Positions 1 to 6,854 of a stretch of 12,033 bases of DNA are shown in pieces. Positions within the stretch are counted from its first letter, which is position 1. Every line of letters starts with the position of its first letter. The notes under the pieces are model-generated. The model had not been told where the DNA came from. It was given only the letters and a program-made list of their open reading frames with translations, and did no database searches. A program made the position numbers and the translations under genes. This DNA is from Xanthobacteraceae bacterium (GTDB taxonomy: Bacteria; Pseudomonadota; Alphaproteobacteria; Rhizobiales; Xanthobacteraceae). Location of the stretch: contig JASHVC010000338.1 of the NCBI GenBank assembly GCA_030039655.1, forward strand, positions 1-12,033, given 5' to 3'.

Positions 1-19
1 ACACATCAGGATGACAGGC

Positions 20-1081
20 ATGATTGCGGACGCTGATCGCATCGTATTGCGTTTTGTATTTTGCATGACTCTCGCGCTGCTTCCCACGATGGCGGCCAGC
101 AATCCGGCGCCGGCACAGGAACTCGGTCTCGCTGCCAAGAAGCCGGTCGTCGCCGCCGCCTGCAAACTGTGCCCTTGGGGCACCATCGCCGATGTGCTCA
201 AGCAAGCGCTGAGTGCGCACGGTTATGATTTGCAGATTTGTTACACCTGCTCACGGGTGAACAATCCGCGCTACGTCACTCATGACATGAAGCCGCCCCA
301 GAGCGACACCGAAGGTTCGCCGCCGCCGCCCAACGGCCCAATCGATTTCGGCATCACCGCCGGTTACTACGTGCGCGACGCCTATCTCGGTACGCTCGAA
401 TATGCCGGCGATGCGCCGCGCAAAAATCTCCGGCTGATCGCGCGTGTCGAGATACCGAATTATGCCGTGATTGCCGTGAAGGCATCATCCGGCATCACCG
501 ATCTCCGTCAGATCAGGGAGAAGCACTTGCCGGTGCGGATCATCACGATGGAGAATTCCGGTAACCTGCCGATCCTCAGATATTACGGCATCACACGCAA
601 AGACCTCGAATCCTGGGGCGGCTCGATCGAACGCTTCGTCGGCACCATGCCGGAGGATCCCGACAATTTCGATGTAGTCATTGCCAGCGCGATCTATCTC
701 GGCGGCGCGCCGGAGGTGCGCCCTTATTATCTCATTACCGCGCGTCACGACATGCGCTTCCTGCCCATGCCGGAAGACCTGCGCGACATCATGGTCAAGG
801 AAGTGAACATGGAGAAGGTCGACATGCCGACCGCTTTGTTCCGCGGCGTCGATCACCCGATCCCGACAGTCGGCACGTCGGTGCGCGTGGTCTACGGCCT
901 CGATACGCTGCCGGCGGACTTCACTTATACGATCGCACAGGCTCTCGACGAGCGGCACGACCTGATGCGCCTGGTCCACATGCCGCTGTCCTACGATCCG
1001 CACACAGTGACGCAACTTCCACCGGTGCCACTTCATCCAGGCGCCGAGCGCTACTACCGCCAAGTTGGCTATCTCAAATAG
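20..1081 (+). CDS. TAXI-family TRAP transporter solute-binding protein (exported)
   Basis: Probable periplasmic binding protein of the TAXI type, which normally delivers an organic acid to a TRAP DctQM-like permease. A hydrophobic stretch follows an arginine-containing N-terminus and ends near APAQ (likely cleavage about residue 32), so the protein is exported. The middle 'ASSGITDLRQI', followed by a 'SGN' ligand-loop-like turn, and the C-terminal 'PLHPGAERYYRQVGYLK' are typical of TAXI proteins. At 353 residues it is slightly longer than the usual ~320; a proline-rich insert (about residues 97-107) and an N-terminal part with two CxxC pairs account for this. The ATG at 20 is preferred because AGG lies 9 bases upstream; the ATG at 11 has no spacing from the same AGG, and the frame is open to the window edge, so the true start could be further left. 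No TRAP membrane gene is visible. It converges on the bamA-like gene with 12 bp between stops. The family call is fairly sure; the ligand is unknown. Confidence 0.8.
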   Translation: MIADADRIVLRFVFCMTLALLPTMAASNPAPAQELGLAAKKPVVAAACKLCPWGTIADVLKQALSAHGYDLQICYTCSRVNNPRYVTHDMKPPQSDTEGSPPPPNGPIDFGITAGYYVRDAYLGTLEYAGDAPRKNLRLIARVEIPNYAVIAVKASSGITDLRQIREKHLPVRIITMENSGNLPILRYYGITRKDLESWGGSIERFVGTMPEDPDNFDVVIASAIYLGGAPEVRPYYLITARHDMRFLPMPEDLRDIMVKEVNMEKVDMPTALFRGVDHPIPTVGTSVRVVYGLDTLPADFTYTIAQALDERHDLMRLVHMPLSYDPHTVTQLPPVPLHPGAERYYRQVGYLK

Positions 1082-1093
1082 GCAGCACGACGT

Positions 1094-3577
1094 CTAGAAG
1101 CCGCCGGCGGTGAAACTCAGGCGCTGCGTCACATCATACGGCTGCTTGGCGATCGGATAAGCGTAGTCAACCTGCAGCGGCCCGAACGGCGAATTCCAGA
1201 TCAACGCCGTGCCGATGGAGGATCGCAGCGCCTGCGCGTTGGCGATCTGTTGCGACGGCGACAACGACGCAAGGCTTGAAGCGCTCGATGCGCCGGTAGC
1301 CCACAGACTGCCGGTGTCGGAGAACAGCGCGATCTTCAAGTTCGCATCGGCCGGCACGCCGGGCACCGGAGCCTCCAGCTCGGCCGTGGTCGTCCAATAA
1401 ATGTTGCCGCCGATGTTATCCATCGCGGTTCCGGGCGTGATGTCGCGCGGGCCGAAGCCGTTGGGCGCGAAGCCGCGAATGAGCTGTGGCCCGCCGAAGA
1501 AATTATCCAGGAGCGGCAGTTGCTGGCCGCCATAGGGCGTCACGTAGCCGTCCTGCGTGCGCACCATCCCGACGATGTCGCCCACGATCGGATGGTAGTA
1601 GCGGATGTCCTCGGTGGTCTTGGCGAACTTGGCCGCTCCGCCAAGTCCGGCCAATTCGTTGCTGGTTTGCACTCGAATTCCGCTGGTCGGATCCTTCGGA
1701 TTGTCCAGAGTCGAGTACGTGACGGTGGGACCGATGGACGAGACCCAGATCGGGCCGGCGGCCGCGGCCTGCTGAATCGGAAGCGACGACGTTCCTTCCG
1801 CTGGATCGAGCGATACGGATTGATTGTAGATCGAGTAGTTCCAGGTGACCCCAAGCTGCTCGGTCAGCGGCATGCCCAGCGACAGCTTGCCACCGTAGGT
1901 GAGGCTATCGAAGGATTGGTTGACGTTGGCCATGGTCTGGTTGGCGAAGAGTTCGACGCCGCCCGACATGCGCTGGTTTAAAAGATAGGGATCGGTGAGA
2001 CCGAGGTCGAAGCCTCTGGCATACTGGCCGTAGGTCACCGACGCTTTGCCGATCCAGCCGGTGCCGAACAAATTCTTATCGCTGACGCTCACCTCGGCCA
2101 GAATTCCAGCCGTGGTGGAATAGCCACCGGAAATCGCGAAGTTGCCGGTGTCCTGTTCCTGCAGGGCAACGCTGAGCACCACTCGGTCGGGCGCCGATCC
2201 GGGTTGCGTGGTTATGGTCACTGTCTTGAAGTAGCCCAGCGCTTTGAGGCGCCGCTCGGCGCGATCGACCAGCGCACGATTATAAGCGTCACCTTCGCCA
2301 ATATCGAACTGGCGACGGATGACGTCGTCGTGCGTCTTGGTATTGCCGTGGATTTCGATGCGCTCCACGTAGACGCGTTTGCCCTCATCGATCGTGTAGA
2401 CGAGATTGATGATCCCTGTCCCACTCGCTCCGCCGAGCGCGGCCGGAAGCATCGAAGCGCCGGTTCCCACGCCCGTAGAGACATCGGGCGGCGGTACACG
2501 TTCGGCCCGCGCAAAAACGCTGGCGAACGGCTGGCCGCTCTTGGCCAGCTCCATAGTCAGATCATCCACGGTCTTGCTGACCGCATCGGCATCGTAGGTG
2601 TCGCCCGGATGGCTGCGCAGGTATGCGCGCAAGGGTGCCGCATCAACGGCTTGCATGTGCGATTCAATCTCGACCTTGCCGAAACGGTAGGGCGGACCTT
2701 CGTCGAGCGTGAAGGTGAGCACGACACCGTTGAGGGACTCATCGTAGCTGGCATTGGAGCGCACGCGCACGTCGGCGTGGCCGTGGGCAAGATAGAAACG
2801 GCGCAGCAGGTCGCAATCGCTCTCTATCTTGTCGGCGTCATAGATATCGTTATTGAGCAGAAAGCTAAGGAAATTCGTTTTCCCGCTCTTGATCACGCCG
2901 CTGAGCTTGTTGGCCGCAATAGCGTTATTGCCAACGAACACGATCTTACTCACCGCCAGCTTGTCGCCCTCCTTGATCTGGAAAACCAGATTGACGCGGT
3001 CGCCATCAGCATTCTTTCCGCTGCTCTGTGCGCCAGCGCGATCATGATCGTGCTTGATGGCTGGCGGCTTCCCGTTGGCACCGCCACTCTTGATGTTGAT
3101 CGTCTCGGGCACGATCCGCGCCTGGAAATAGCCGTGCTGCCGATAAAGTGCGATCAGACGCTCCACATCGGACTGGACGAAGAAGCGCGACAGCGGTCCG
3201 TTGGCCTTCGATTGCACGGCCTTCTTCAACTCGTCGTCCTTGACCTTCTTGTTGCCCTCGAAGGCGATCTGCTGGATCGTCGGATTCTCGGCCACCTGGA
3301 CGACGACGCGCTCGCCGCCGCGCGTGATCTTCACATCTGAAAATAGTCCGGTGCCGTAGAGGCTCTTGAGCGCGGCGTCGATCGTGGCGGCATCGAGGCG
3401 GCCATCCGGCGCGAGATGGAAATACGAACGAATCATCGCCGCATCGGTGTGCCGGTTGCCGGCGACCGTGACCAGCGAATCGACAGCGCCTTCCGCGCGG
3501 GCGGCCCCGCACGCGGCAATCGTCAGAAATCCGGAAACAAGGACGGAAAGAACGACGGCTGACAACCGGCCGTGCAT
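1094..3577 (-). CDS. bamA: BamA-family outer membrane protein assembly factor
   Basis: Omp85/BamA protein, the central subunit of the complex that folds beta-barrel proteins into the outer membrane. The 827-residue product has a signal peptide ending near ARA (about residue 28), then five POTRA domains (roughly 33-98, 99-204, 207-294, 295-398, 399-476) and a 16-strand-type barrel from about 480 to the end. The barrel carries the Omp85 loop-6 motif 'IRGF' (Arg about 701), and the chain ends in phenylalanine as barrel proteins do. POTRA2 and POTRA4 carry low-complexity inserts (about 163-194, charged/His-rich; about 361-387, Gly/Ala-rich). Start: the ATG at 3577 has GAGG seven bases upstream; a TTG at 3619 would add 14 residues but has no supporting signal. 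Usual BamA is ~770-850 residues, so it is intact. The neighbours are not rseP, lpxD or fabZ, so this may be a second copy; a TamA-like role is less likely, since TamA has three POTRA domains. Confidence 0.88.
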   Translation of the reverse strand: MHGRLSAVVLSVLVSGFLTIAACGAARAEGAVDSLVTVAGNRHTDAAMIRSYFHLAPDGRLDAATIDAALKSLYGTGLFSDVKITRGGERVVVQVAENPTIQQIAFEGNKKVKDDELKKAVQSKANGPLSRFFVQSDVERLIALYRQHGYFQARIVPETINIKSGGANGKPPAIKHDHDRAGAQSSGKNADGDRVNLVFQIKEGDKLAVSKIVFVGNNAIAANKLSGVIKSGKTNFLSFLLNNDIYDADKIESDCDLLRRFYLAHGHADVRVRSNASYDESLNGVVLTFTLDEGPPYRFGKVEIESHMQAVDAAPLRAYLRSHPGDTYDADAVSKTVDDLTMELAKSGQPFASVFARAERVPPPDVSTGVGTGASMLPAALGGASGTGIINLVYTIDEGKRVYVERIEIHGNTKTHDDVIRRQFDIGEGDAYNRALVDRAERRLKALGYFKTVTITTQPGSAPDRVVLSVALQEQDTGNFAISGGYSTTAGILAEVSVSDKNLFGTGWIGKASVTYGQYARGFDLGLTDPYLLNQRMSGGVELFANQTMANVNQSFDSLTYGGKLSLGMPLTEQLGVTWNYSIYNQSVSLDPAEGTSSLPIQQAAAAGPIWVSSIGPTVTYSTLDNPKDPTSGIRVQTSNELAGLGGAAKFAKTTEDIRYYHPIVGDIVGMVRTQDGYVTPYGGQQLPLLDNFFGGPQLIRGFAPNGFGPRDITPGTAMDNIGGNIYWTTTAELEAPVPGVPADANLKIALFSDTGSLWATGASSASSLASLSPSQQIANAQALRSSIGTALIWNSPFGPLQVDYAYPIAKQPYDVTQRLSFTAGGF

Positions 3578-3581
3578 CCTC

Positions 3582-3595
3582 GCACCTCGCGGTGC
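3582..3595 (-). promoter_or_regulatory. Hairpin covering the bamA-like ribosome binding site
   Basis: On the minus strand, GCACC-GCGA-GGTGC forms a perfect 5-bp stem with a GNRA-type tetraloop, just before the ATG at 3577. The best Shine-Dalgarno candidate (GAGG, 7 bases from the ATG) lies in the loop and 3' stem arm. Folding could limit translation. The hairpin is seen directly; a regulatory role is inference and the stem is short. Confidence 0.3.
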
Positions 3596-3702
3596 CCCCC
3601 AATAGCCAGACGCAATCAAAAGAGCCGGCGAGGCGGGACCGTGACCGTTTGTGTCGGAATGTGAGGAATTCTTGGGGCGTCCGCCACAATGCCTGGACGG
3701 AT

Positions 3703-4608
3703 TTACCGCAGCGCGCGCGTAGTGTCGTCGAACAATTCCTCGACCGAATAGCGGCGCGGGATGATTTTCATTTCCAGCGCGTAACTCGACATCAGGTCAA
3801 GCGCGGGCTTCACCGCATCGAACCCGAACGGCAGCGTGTCGATGGCGCCGGGTTTGGGCAGCCCGGCGGCTTTCTTGCTTTCGTGCAGCATGCGGAAGAC
3901 TTCGCGCACGACGCCAGGATCGGACTTCGACAGCGAGGTCTTGACCACCACCATGTGATTGATCGGTACAGTGCCGTATTTCTTGTACCAATCCTTGGCC
4001 GCATTATCGGGATCTGGAACGACGCTCTTGAGCCGCGGATCGGTCGGCAGCGCCGTACCGAAAATCGCCGCGTCGAGCTCGCCCTCCAGCAGCATCTTGG
4101 TCATGTCCTTGCCTTCGGGCGCGCGCTCGACTCCGGGCGGATCCTTGAATTCGGGAACGTGAGCGTCCTCGAATGTCACCCATTTCACCTTGCTGTTGTC
4201 GAGACCGTAGTCCTTCCAAAGGATGCCGCGCAGCCAGCAGCCGGTGGTCTGCGCGAATGAACGCACGCCGATGCGGCGGCCTTCGAGATTGTACGGCGTC
4301 AAGGCGCTGCGTTCAGAGTTGTACAGCATGGTGCCATGCTGAAAGCGTCCCACCATCGTGCACGGCATCAATACCAGGGGCTTGCCGTAGGGCTTGCCCT
4401 GCAAATACGACACGATCGCCATCTCGCAGATGTCGAACTTCTGCTCGCGCACCATCATGCCGAAAGCCTTGTAGACCGGATTGATCTCGCTGAGGTTCAG
4501 CTTGACGCTGTCGGACTTGATCTGGCCGCTCTTTAGAGCCTGAGTTTGCGGATAAGTGCCGAAGCAGGCGTTGATGGTCTCGATCTTTTCGGCGGTCATC
4601 GTGCTCAT
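3703..4608 (-). CDS. Leaderless solute-binding-fold protein, Pht5 (4,5-dihydroxyphthalate decarboxylase)-like
   Basis: A 301-residue protein of type II periplasmic-binding fold (NMT1/THI5-like) that would usually be annotated as an ABC transporter substrate-binding protein. It lacks a signal peptide: the N-terminus (MSTMTAEKIETINACFG) has no hydrophobic core, so it is probably cytosolic. It shares landmarks in order with the 10302-11300 protein: FDICE (59-63), RFQH (88-91), LEGRRIGV (108-115), EGELDA (175-180), a long conserved turn ending PINH (215-218), and EELF near the C-terminus. These landmarks also fit the Pht5 family from phthalate degradation as I recall it. Start: the ATG at 4608 has AGGAG nine bases upstream; a GTG at 4644 has no ribosome site. 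It is divergent from the Ldh-family gene (98 bp between starts) and lies 125 bp upstream of the bamA-like gene on the same strand. It could be a decarboxylase, a ligand sensor or a mis-targeted binding protein; the substrate is unknown. Confidence 0.75.
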   Translation of the reverse strand: MSTMTAEKIETINACFGTYPQTQALKSGQIKSDSVKLNLSEINPVYKAFGMMVREQKFDICEMAIVSYLQGKPYGKPLVLMPCTMVGRFQHGTMLYNSERSALTPYNLEGRRIGVRSFAQTTGCWLRGILWKDYGLDNSKVKWVTFEDAHVPEFKDPPGVERAPEGKDMTKMLLEGELDAAIFGTALPTDPRLKSVVPDPDNAAKDWYKKYGTVPINHMVVVKTSLSKSDPGVVREVFRMLHESKKAAGLPKPGAIDTLPFGFDAVKPALDLMSSYALEMKIIPRRYSVEELFDDTTRALR

Positions 4609-4644
4609 GGGCACATTCTCCTGGGCGCTTTCTCCGCGGTTCAC

Positions 4645-4673
4645 TTGATTTTATGGCGTGATGCGAGCTTAAA
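4645..4673 (+). promoter_or_regulatory. Weak sigma-70-like promoter candidate for the Ldh-family gene
   Basis: TTGATT (4645-4650) and CTTAAA (4668-4673) are separated by exactly 17 bases, in the 98-bp region between the divergent genes starting at 4608 and 4707. The -35 box matches the consensus at four of six positions, the -10 at three of six. It is placed sensibly about 34 bp upstream of the start, but such matches are common by chance. Confidence 0.28.
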
Positions 4674-4706
4674 CCAGTCCCGCCATTCACTGGAAGCATG
4701 ACCGCA

Positions 4707-5765
4707 ATGAGCCAGGACAACACGCGCATTCCCGCCGGCCGCCTCGCCGCCTTCATCGCGCGGGCTTTGGCGGCAGCCGGCCTGCCGGCGAGCGATGCGG
4801 AAACCGTCGCCGGTCTCATGACCGAAGCCGATCTGCGCGGCAGCGACACCCATGGGGTGATCCGGCTGCCGCTCTACGTGCGCCGCATCCGCGCTGGCGG
4901 CGTCAATCCCAAGCCGAATATTCGCGTGGTTAGCGACCGGCCATCGGCGGCACTGATCGACGGCGACAACGCCATGGGCCATCTGGTGATGCGGCGCGCC
5001 GCGCACCTGGCCATCGAGAAGGCGAAGGCGACCGGAATCGGTTGGGTGGGCGCACGGATGAGCAACCATGCCGGCCCGGCAGCGCTCTACGTGATGATGC
5101 CCCTGCATCACGACATGATCGGTCTCTACTTCGCCATGGGCAGCAACAACCATTTGCCGCCCTGGGGCGGAAGCGAAAATCTGCTCGGCACCAGCCCAAT
5201 GGCGGTCGCAGTGCCGGCACACGAGGAGCCGCCCATCGTGCTCGACATGGCGCCGACGGTTGCGGCCTTCGGCAAGGTGCGACTCAAGGCGCAGCGCGGC
5301 GAACAGATGCCGGTCGGCTGGATGATCGATCGGGAAGGCAAGCCGCTCACCGATCCGAAGCGCGCCGATGAGGGCTATCTCCTGCCCATCGGCGATTACA
5401 AAGGCTCCGGCTTGAGCCTGATCATCGGGCTTCTTGCCGGTGCACTCAATCGCGCCGCGATGGGCCACGACGTGGTCGATTTCGTCAAGGAGACCGGCAA
5501 GGCGACAAACACCGGGCAAGCGATCGCGGCGATCTCCATCGACACCTTCACACCGCCGGCCGAGTTCAAGCGCACAGTCGATAGTTTCATCCGCGACCTT
5601 CGCAATTCGCGCCGCCTCCCCGGGGTCGAGCGCATCTGGCTGCCCGGTGAGCAGAGTCACACCAAATTGTTGGATCGCCGCGCCCACGGCATACCTATGC
5701 CGAAGTCAATGCACGAAAGCCTCGATGCGCTTGCGCGCGATCTCAACGTTGAGCCGCTTCAATGA
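4707..5765 (+). CDS. Ldh/YlbC-family (malate/L-lactate/ureidoglycolate-type) NAD(P) dehydrogenase
   Basis: Cytosolic NAD(P)-dependent oxidoreductase of the Ldh_2 family, which interconverts 2-hydroxy and 2-oxo acids (malate, lactate, sulfolactate, ureidoglycolate, 2,3-diketogulonate). The 352-residue length is normal for the family. Visible family motifs are SDTHG (46-50, with the family's conserved histidine at 49), a following RLPLYVRRI helix, SNHAG (119-123), GTSPMA (161-166) and GDYKGSGL (230-237). In this family the fold is distinct from the Rossmann type, so the lack of a GxGxxG is expected. Start: GGAAG lies 10 bases before the ATG at 4707 and only 1 base before the in-frame ATG at 4698, so 4707 is preferred; the difference is three residues. 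It leads a co-directional run with the genes at 5881 and 6855. The stop codon directly abuts an inverted-repeat element. The family is secure; the substrate cannot be called. Confidence 0.9.
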   Translation: MSQDNTRIPAGRLAAFIARALAAAGLPASDAETVAGLMTEADLRGSDTHGVIRLPLYVRRIRAGGVNPKPNIRVVSDRPSAALIDGDNAMGHLVMRRAAHLAIEKAKATGIGWVGARMSNHAGPAALYVMMPLHHDMIGLYFAMGSNNHLPPWGGSENLLGTSPMAVAVPAHEEPPIVLDMAPTVAAFGKVRLKAQRGEQMPVGWMIDREGKPLTDPKRADEGYLLPIGDYKGSGLSLIIGLLAGALNRAAMGHDVVDFVKETGKATNTGQAIAAISIDTFTPPAEFKRTVDSFIRDLRNSRRLPGVERIWLPGEQSHTKLLDRRAHGIPMPKSMHESLDALARDLNVEPLQ

Positions 5766-5866
5766 CTGTCATCGTCCGCGAAGGCGGACGACCCAGTAAT
5801 CGCCGACGCTCAAATTCGTTCCGACGCATTGAGAGTACTGGATGCCCGCCTTCGCGGGCATGACAG
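5766..5866. repeat. 101-bp intergenic element with inverted ends ('PAFAGMT'-type repeat)
   Basis: The left end (5766-5798, starting CTGTCATCGTCCGCGAAGG) and the reverse complement of the right end (5836-5866, starting CTGTCATGCCCGCGAAGG) match along about 30 bases, with a few substitutions and a 2-base length difference. Both finish in CCAGTA. Each end also folds on itself: CGTCCGC/GCGGACG around GAAG (5773-5790) and ATGCCCGC/GCGGGCAT around CTTC (5842-5861). The centre (5799-5835) is AT-richer. From what is known of Bradyrhizobium and Rhodopseudomonas-type genomes, near-identical elements are dispersed between genes in many copies; translated, they give the familiar spurious 'MPAFAGMT'. It could act as a transcript stabiliser or attenuator, or be a MITE-like passenger. 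Copy number cannot be seen here. Confidence 0.85.
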
Positions 5867-5880
5867 CAAGGGCGAAAGTC

Positions 5881-6747
5881 ATGAACAAACACGTCCCCGT
5901 CGGCATTATCGGCTTGGGCCTCATGGGCGAAGTTTACGCGCGCCGGCTCATGGCCGCGGGATTTCCGGTGGACGGCTTCGATATCGATCCGGCGAAAAAC
6001 CAGCGTCTGACGCAAATCGGTGGCCGCGCTGGATCGCTTGCCGACCTTGTCCGTGATTGCGATCCGATCATCCTCGCCGTGTTCAATACCGATCAGGTCG
6101 AGGACGTGGTGGAGCACGCGCTCCTTCCCGCCGCGGCCGGCAAGATCGTGCTCTGCACCTCGACTTGCGACCCAGATCGCATCGCGGCACTCGCCGCCCG
6201 AGTGGGAGAGCGCCTGCGCTTTCTGGAAACGCCGGTGTCGGGCGCGAGCGAACAGGTTCGCCAGGGCGATGGCGTCGGCTTTATCGGCGGCGATGAAAAG
6301 ATTGCGGCTGATGCGGCGCCCGTTCTCGATGCGCTATTCCCCAAGCGCTTCCATATCGGCAAGGCCGGCGATGGCGGCCGCGCCAAGCTCGCGGTCAATC
6401 ATATTCTCGCGCTCAACCGCCTGGCATTGGCCGAAGGGCTGGTTTGCGCCGCCAGACTCGGACTCGATCCGGCGGCGTTTCTCAAGGTCGCGCGCAATTC
6501 CGCGGCAGCGTCGCGGATCATGGACTCCAAGGGAGCAAAAATGATCAATAGCGACTTCGCGCCGGAAGGCCGCGTGCGCCAATCGCTCAAGGACACGCAC
6601 CTGATCCTCGATCAGGCGCGCAAAGCCGGTCAGAAGCTGCCGCTGCTCGAAGTCTACGCAGATGTTCTCGAAGCGTGCATGCGTCATGGCGAGGGCGAAG
6701 AGGACAACAGCATCGTCATCAAGGAAATCCGCCGGCGGACGCTATAA
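5881..6747 (+). CDS. 3-hydroxyisobutyrate dehydrogenase-family NAD(P) oxidoreductase
   Basis: A 288-residue beta-hydroxyacid dehydrogenase (HIBADH / tartronate semialdehyde reductase / 6-phosphogluconate dehydrogenase superfamily), oxidising a 3-hydroxy acid or reducing a semialdehyde in the cytosol. The Rossmann nucleotide motif GLGLMG is at residues 11-16, with an acidic FDID at the end of the second strand (about 33-36) that favours NAD over NADP. The substrate-binding segment is ETPVSGAS (about 116-123). The catalytic lysine is in AKLAVNH (Lys169, with the conserved Asn173 four residues on). The C-terminal all-helical domain is complete. Start: the ATG at 5881 has AAGGG about 8 bases upstream and begins right before the Rossmann fold. 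An upstream in-frame ATG at 5842 lies inside the repeat element and would add only repeat-derived residues, so it is rejected. It lies 115 bp after the Ldh-family gene and 107 bp before the Mo-hydroxylase gene, probably in the same transcript. The substrate is unknown. Confidence 0.9.
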   Translation: MNKHVPVGIIGLGLMGEVYARRLMAAGFPVDGFDIDPAKNQRLTQIGGRAGSLADLVRDCDPIILAVFNTDQVEDVVEHALLPAAAGKIVLCTSTCDPDRIAALAARVGERLRFLETPVSGASEQVRQGDGVGFIGGDEKIAADAAPVLDALFPKRFHIGKAGDGGRAKLAVNHILALNRLALAEGLVCAARLGLDPAAFLKVARNSAAASRIMDSKGAKMINSDFAPEGRVRQSLKDTHLILDQARKAGQKLPLLEVYADVLEACMRHGEGEEDNSIVIKEIRRRTL

Positions 6748-6748
6748 T
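6743..6748 (+). promoter_or_regulatory. Isolated TATAAT overlapping a stop codon
   Basis: A perfect -10 hexamer spans the TAA stop of the 5881-6747 gene, about 107 bp upstream of the Mo-hydroxylase start. There is no convincing -35 at 16-18 bases. It could give the large subunit its own promoter, but may be chance. Confidence 0.18.
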
Positions 6749-6854
6749 CTTCCGCCTGCGATCCGCACCGCACCGTGATGGCGACTTGCCCGGCACGCCC
6801 GCGATGCGCCATTAGTCGCGTGCGACATGCGCAAGACTACGTTGGAGAGGGATT

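Noticed and set aside
2204..3340. Long open frame of 378 codons on the plus strand inside the bamA-like gene
   Set aside because: It is antisense to a clear five-POTRA coding sequence; its translation lacks recognisable domains and reflects high-GC codon bias.
3467..3577. Lipobox-like IAAC in the bamA-like signal peptide, suggesting a lipoprotein
   Set aside because: BamA proteins are barrel proteins cleaved by signal peptidase I, and a good ARA cleavage site follows a few residues later.
3578..3619. TTG start at 3619 for the bamA-like gene
   Set aside because: No ribosome site; it adds 14 residues before the arginine-containing start of a normal signal peptide, while the ATG at 3577 has GAGG at good spacing.
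3596..3702. Promoter for the bamA-like gene in the spacer after the Pht5-like gene
   Set aside because: No hexamer pair with acceptable spacing was found on the minus strand, so read-through from the upstream gene is as likely.
4641..5687. Long minus-strand open frame of 348 codons opposite the Ldh-family gene
   Set aside because: His/Arg/Ala-rich mirror of a gene with intact family motifs; no domain recognised.
5842..5880. In-frame upstream ATG giving an N-terminal MPAFAGMT extension to the HIBADH-family protein
   Set aside because: The extension is translated repeat-element sequence; a better ribosome site and the normal family start are at 5881.
6804..6832. Small repeats (ATGCGC twice, GTCGC-GT-GCGAC) in the leader of the Mo-hydroxylase gene
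   Set aside because: Short and GC-rich; not distinguishable from chance without comparative data. The rest of the 107-bp spacer shows nothing else beyond the GGAG ribosome site.
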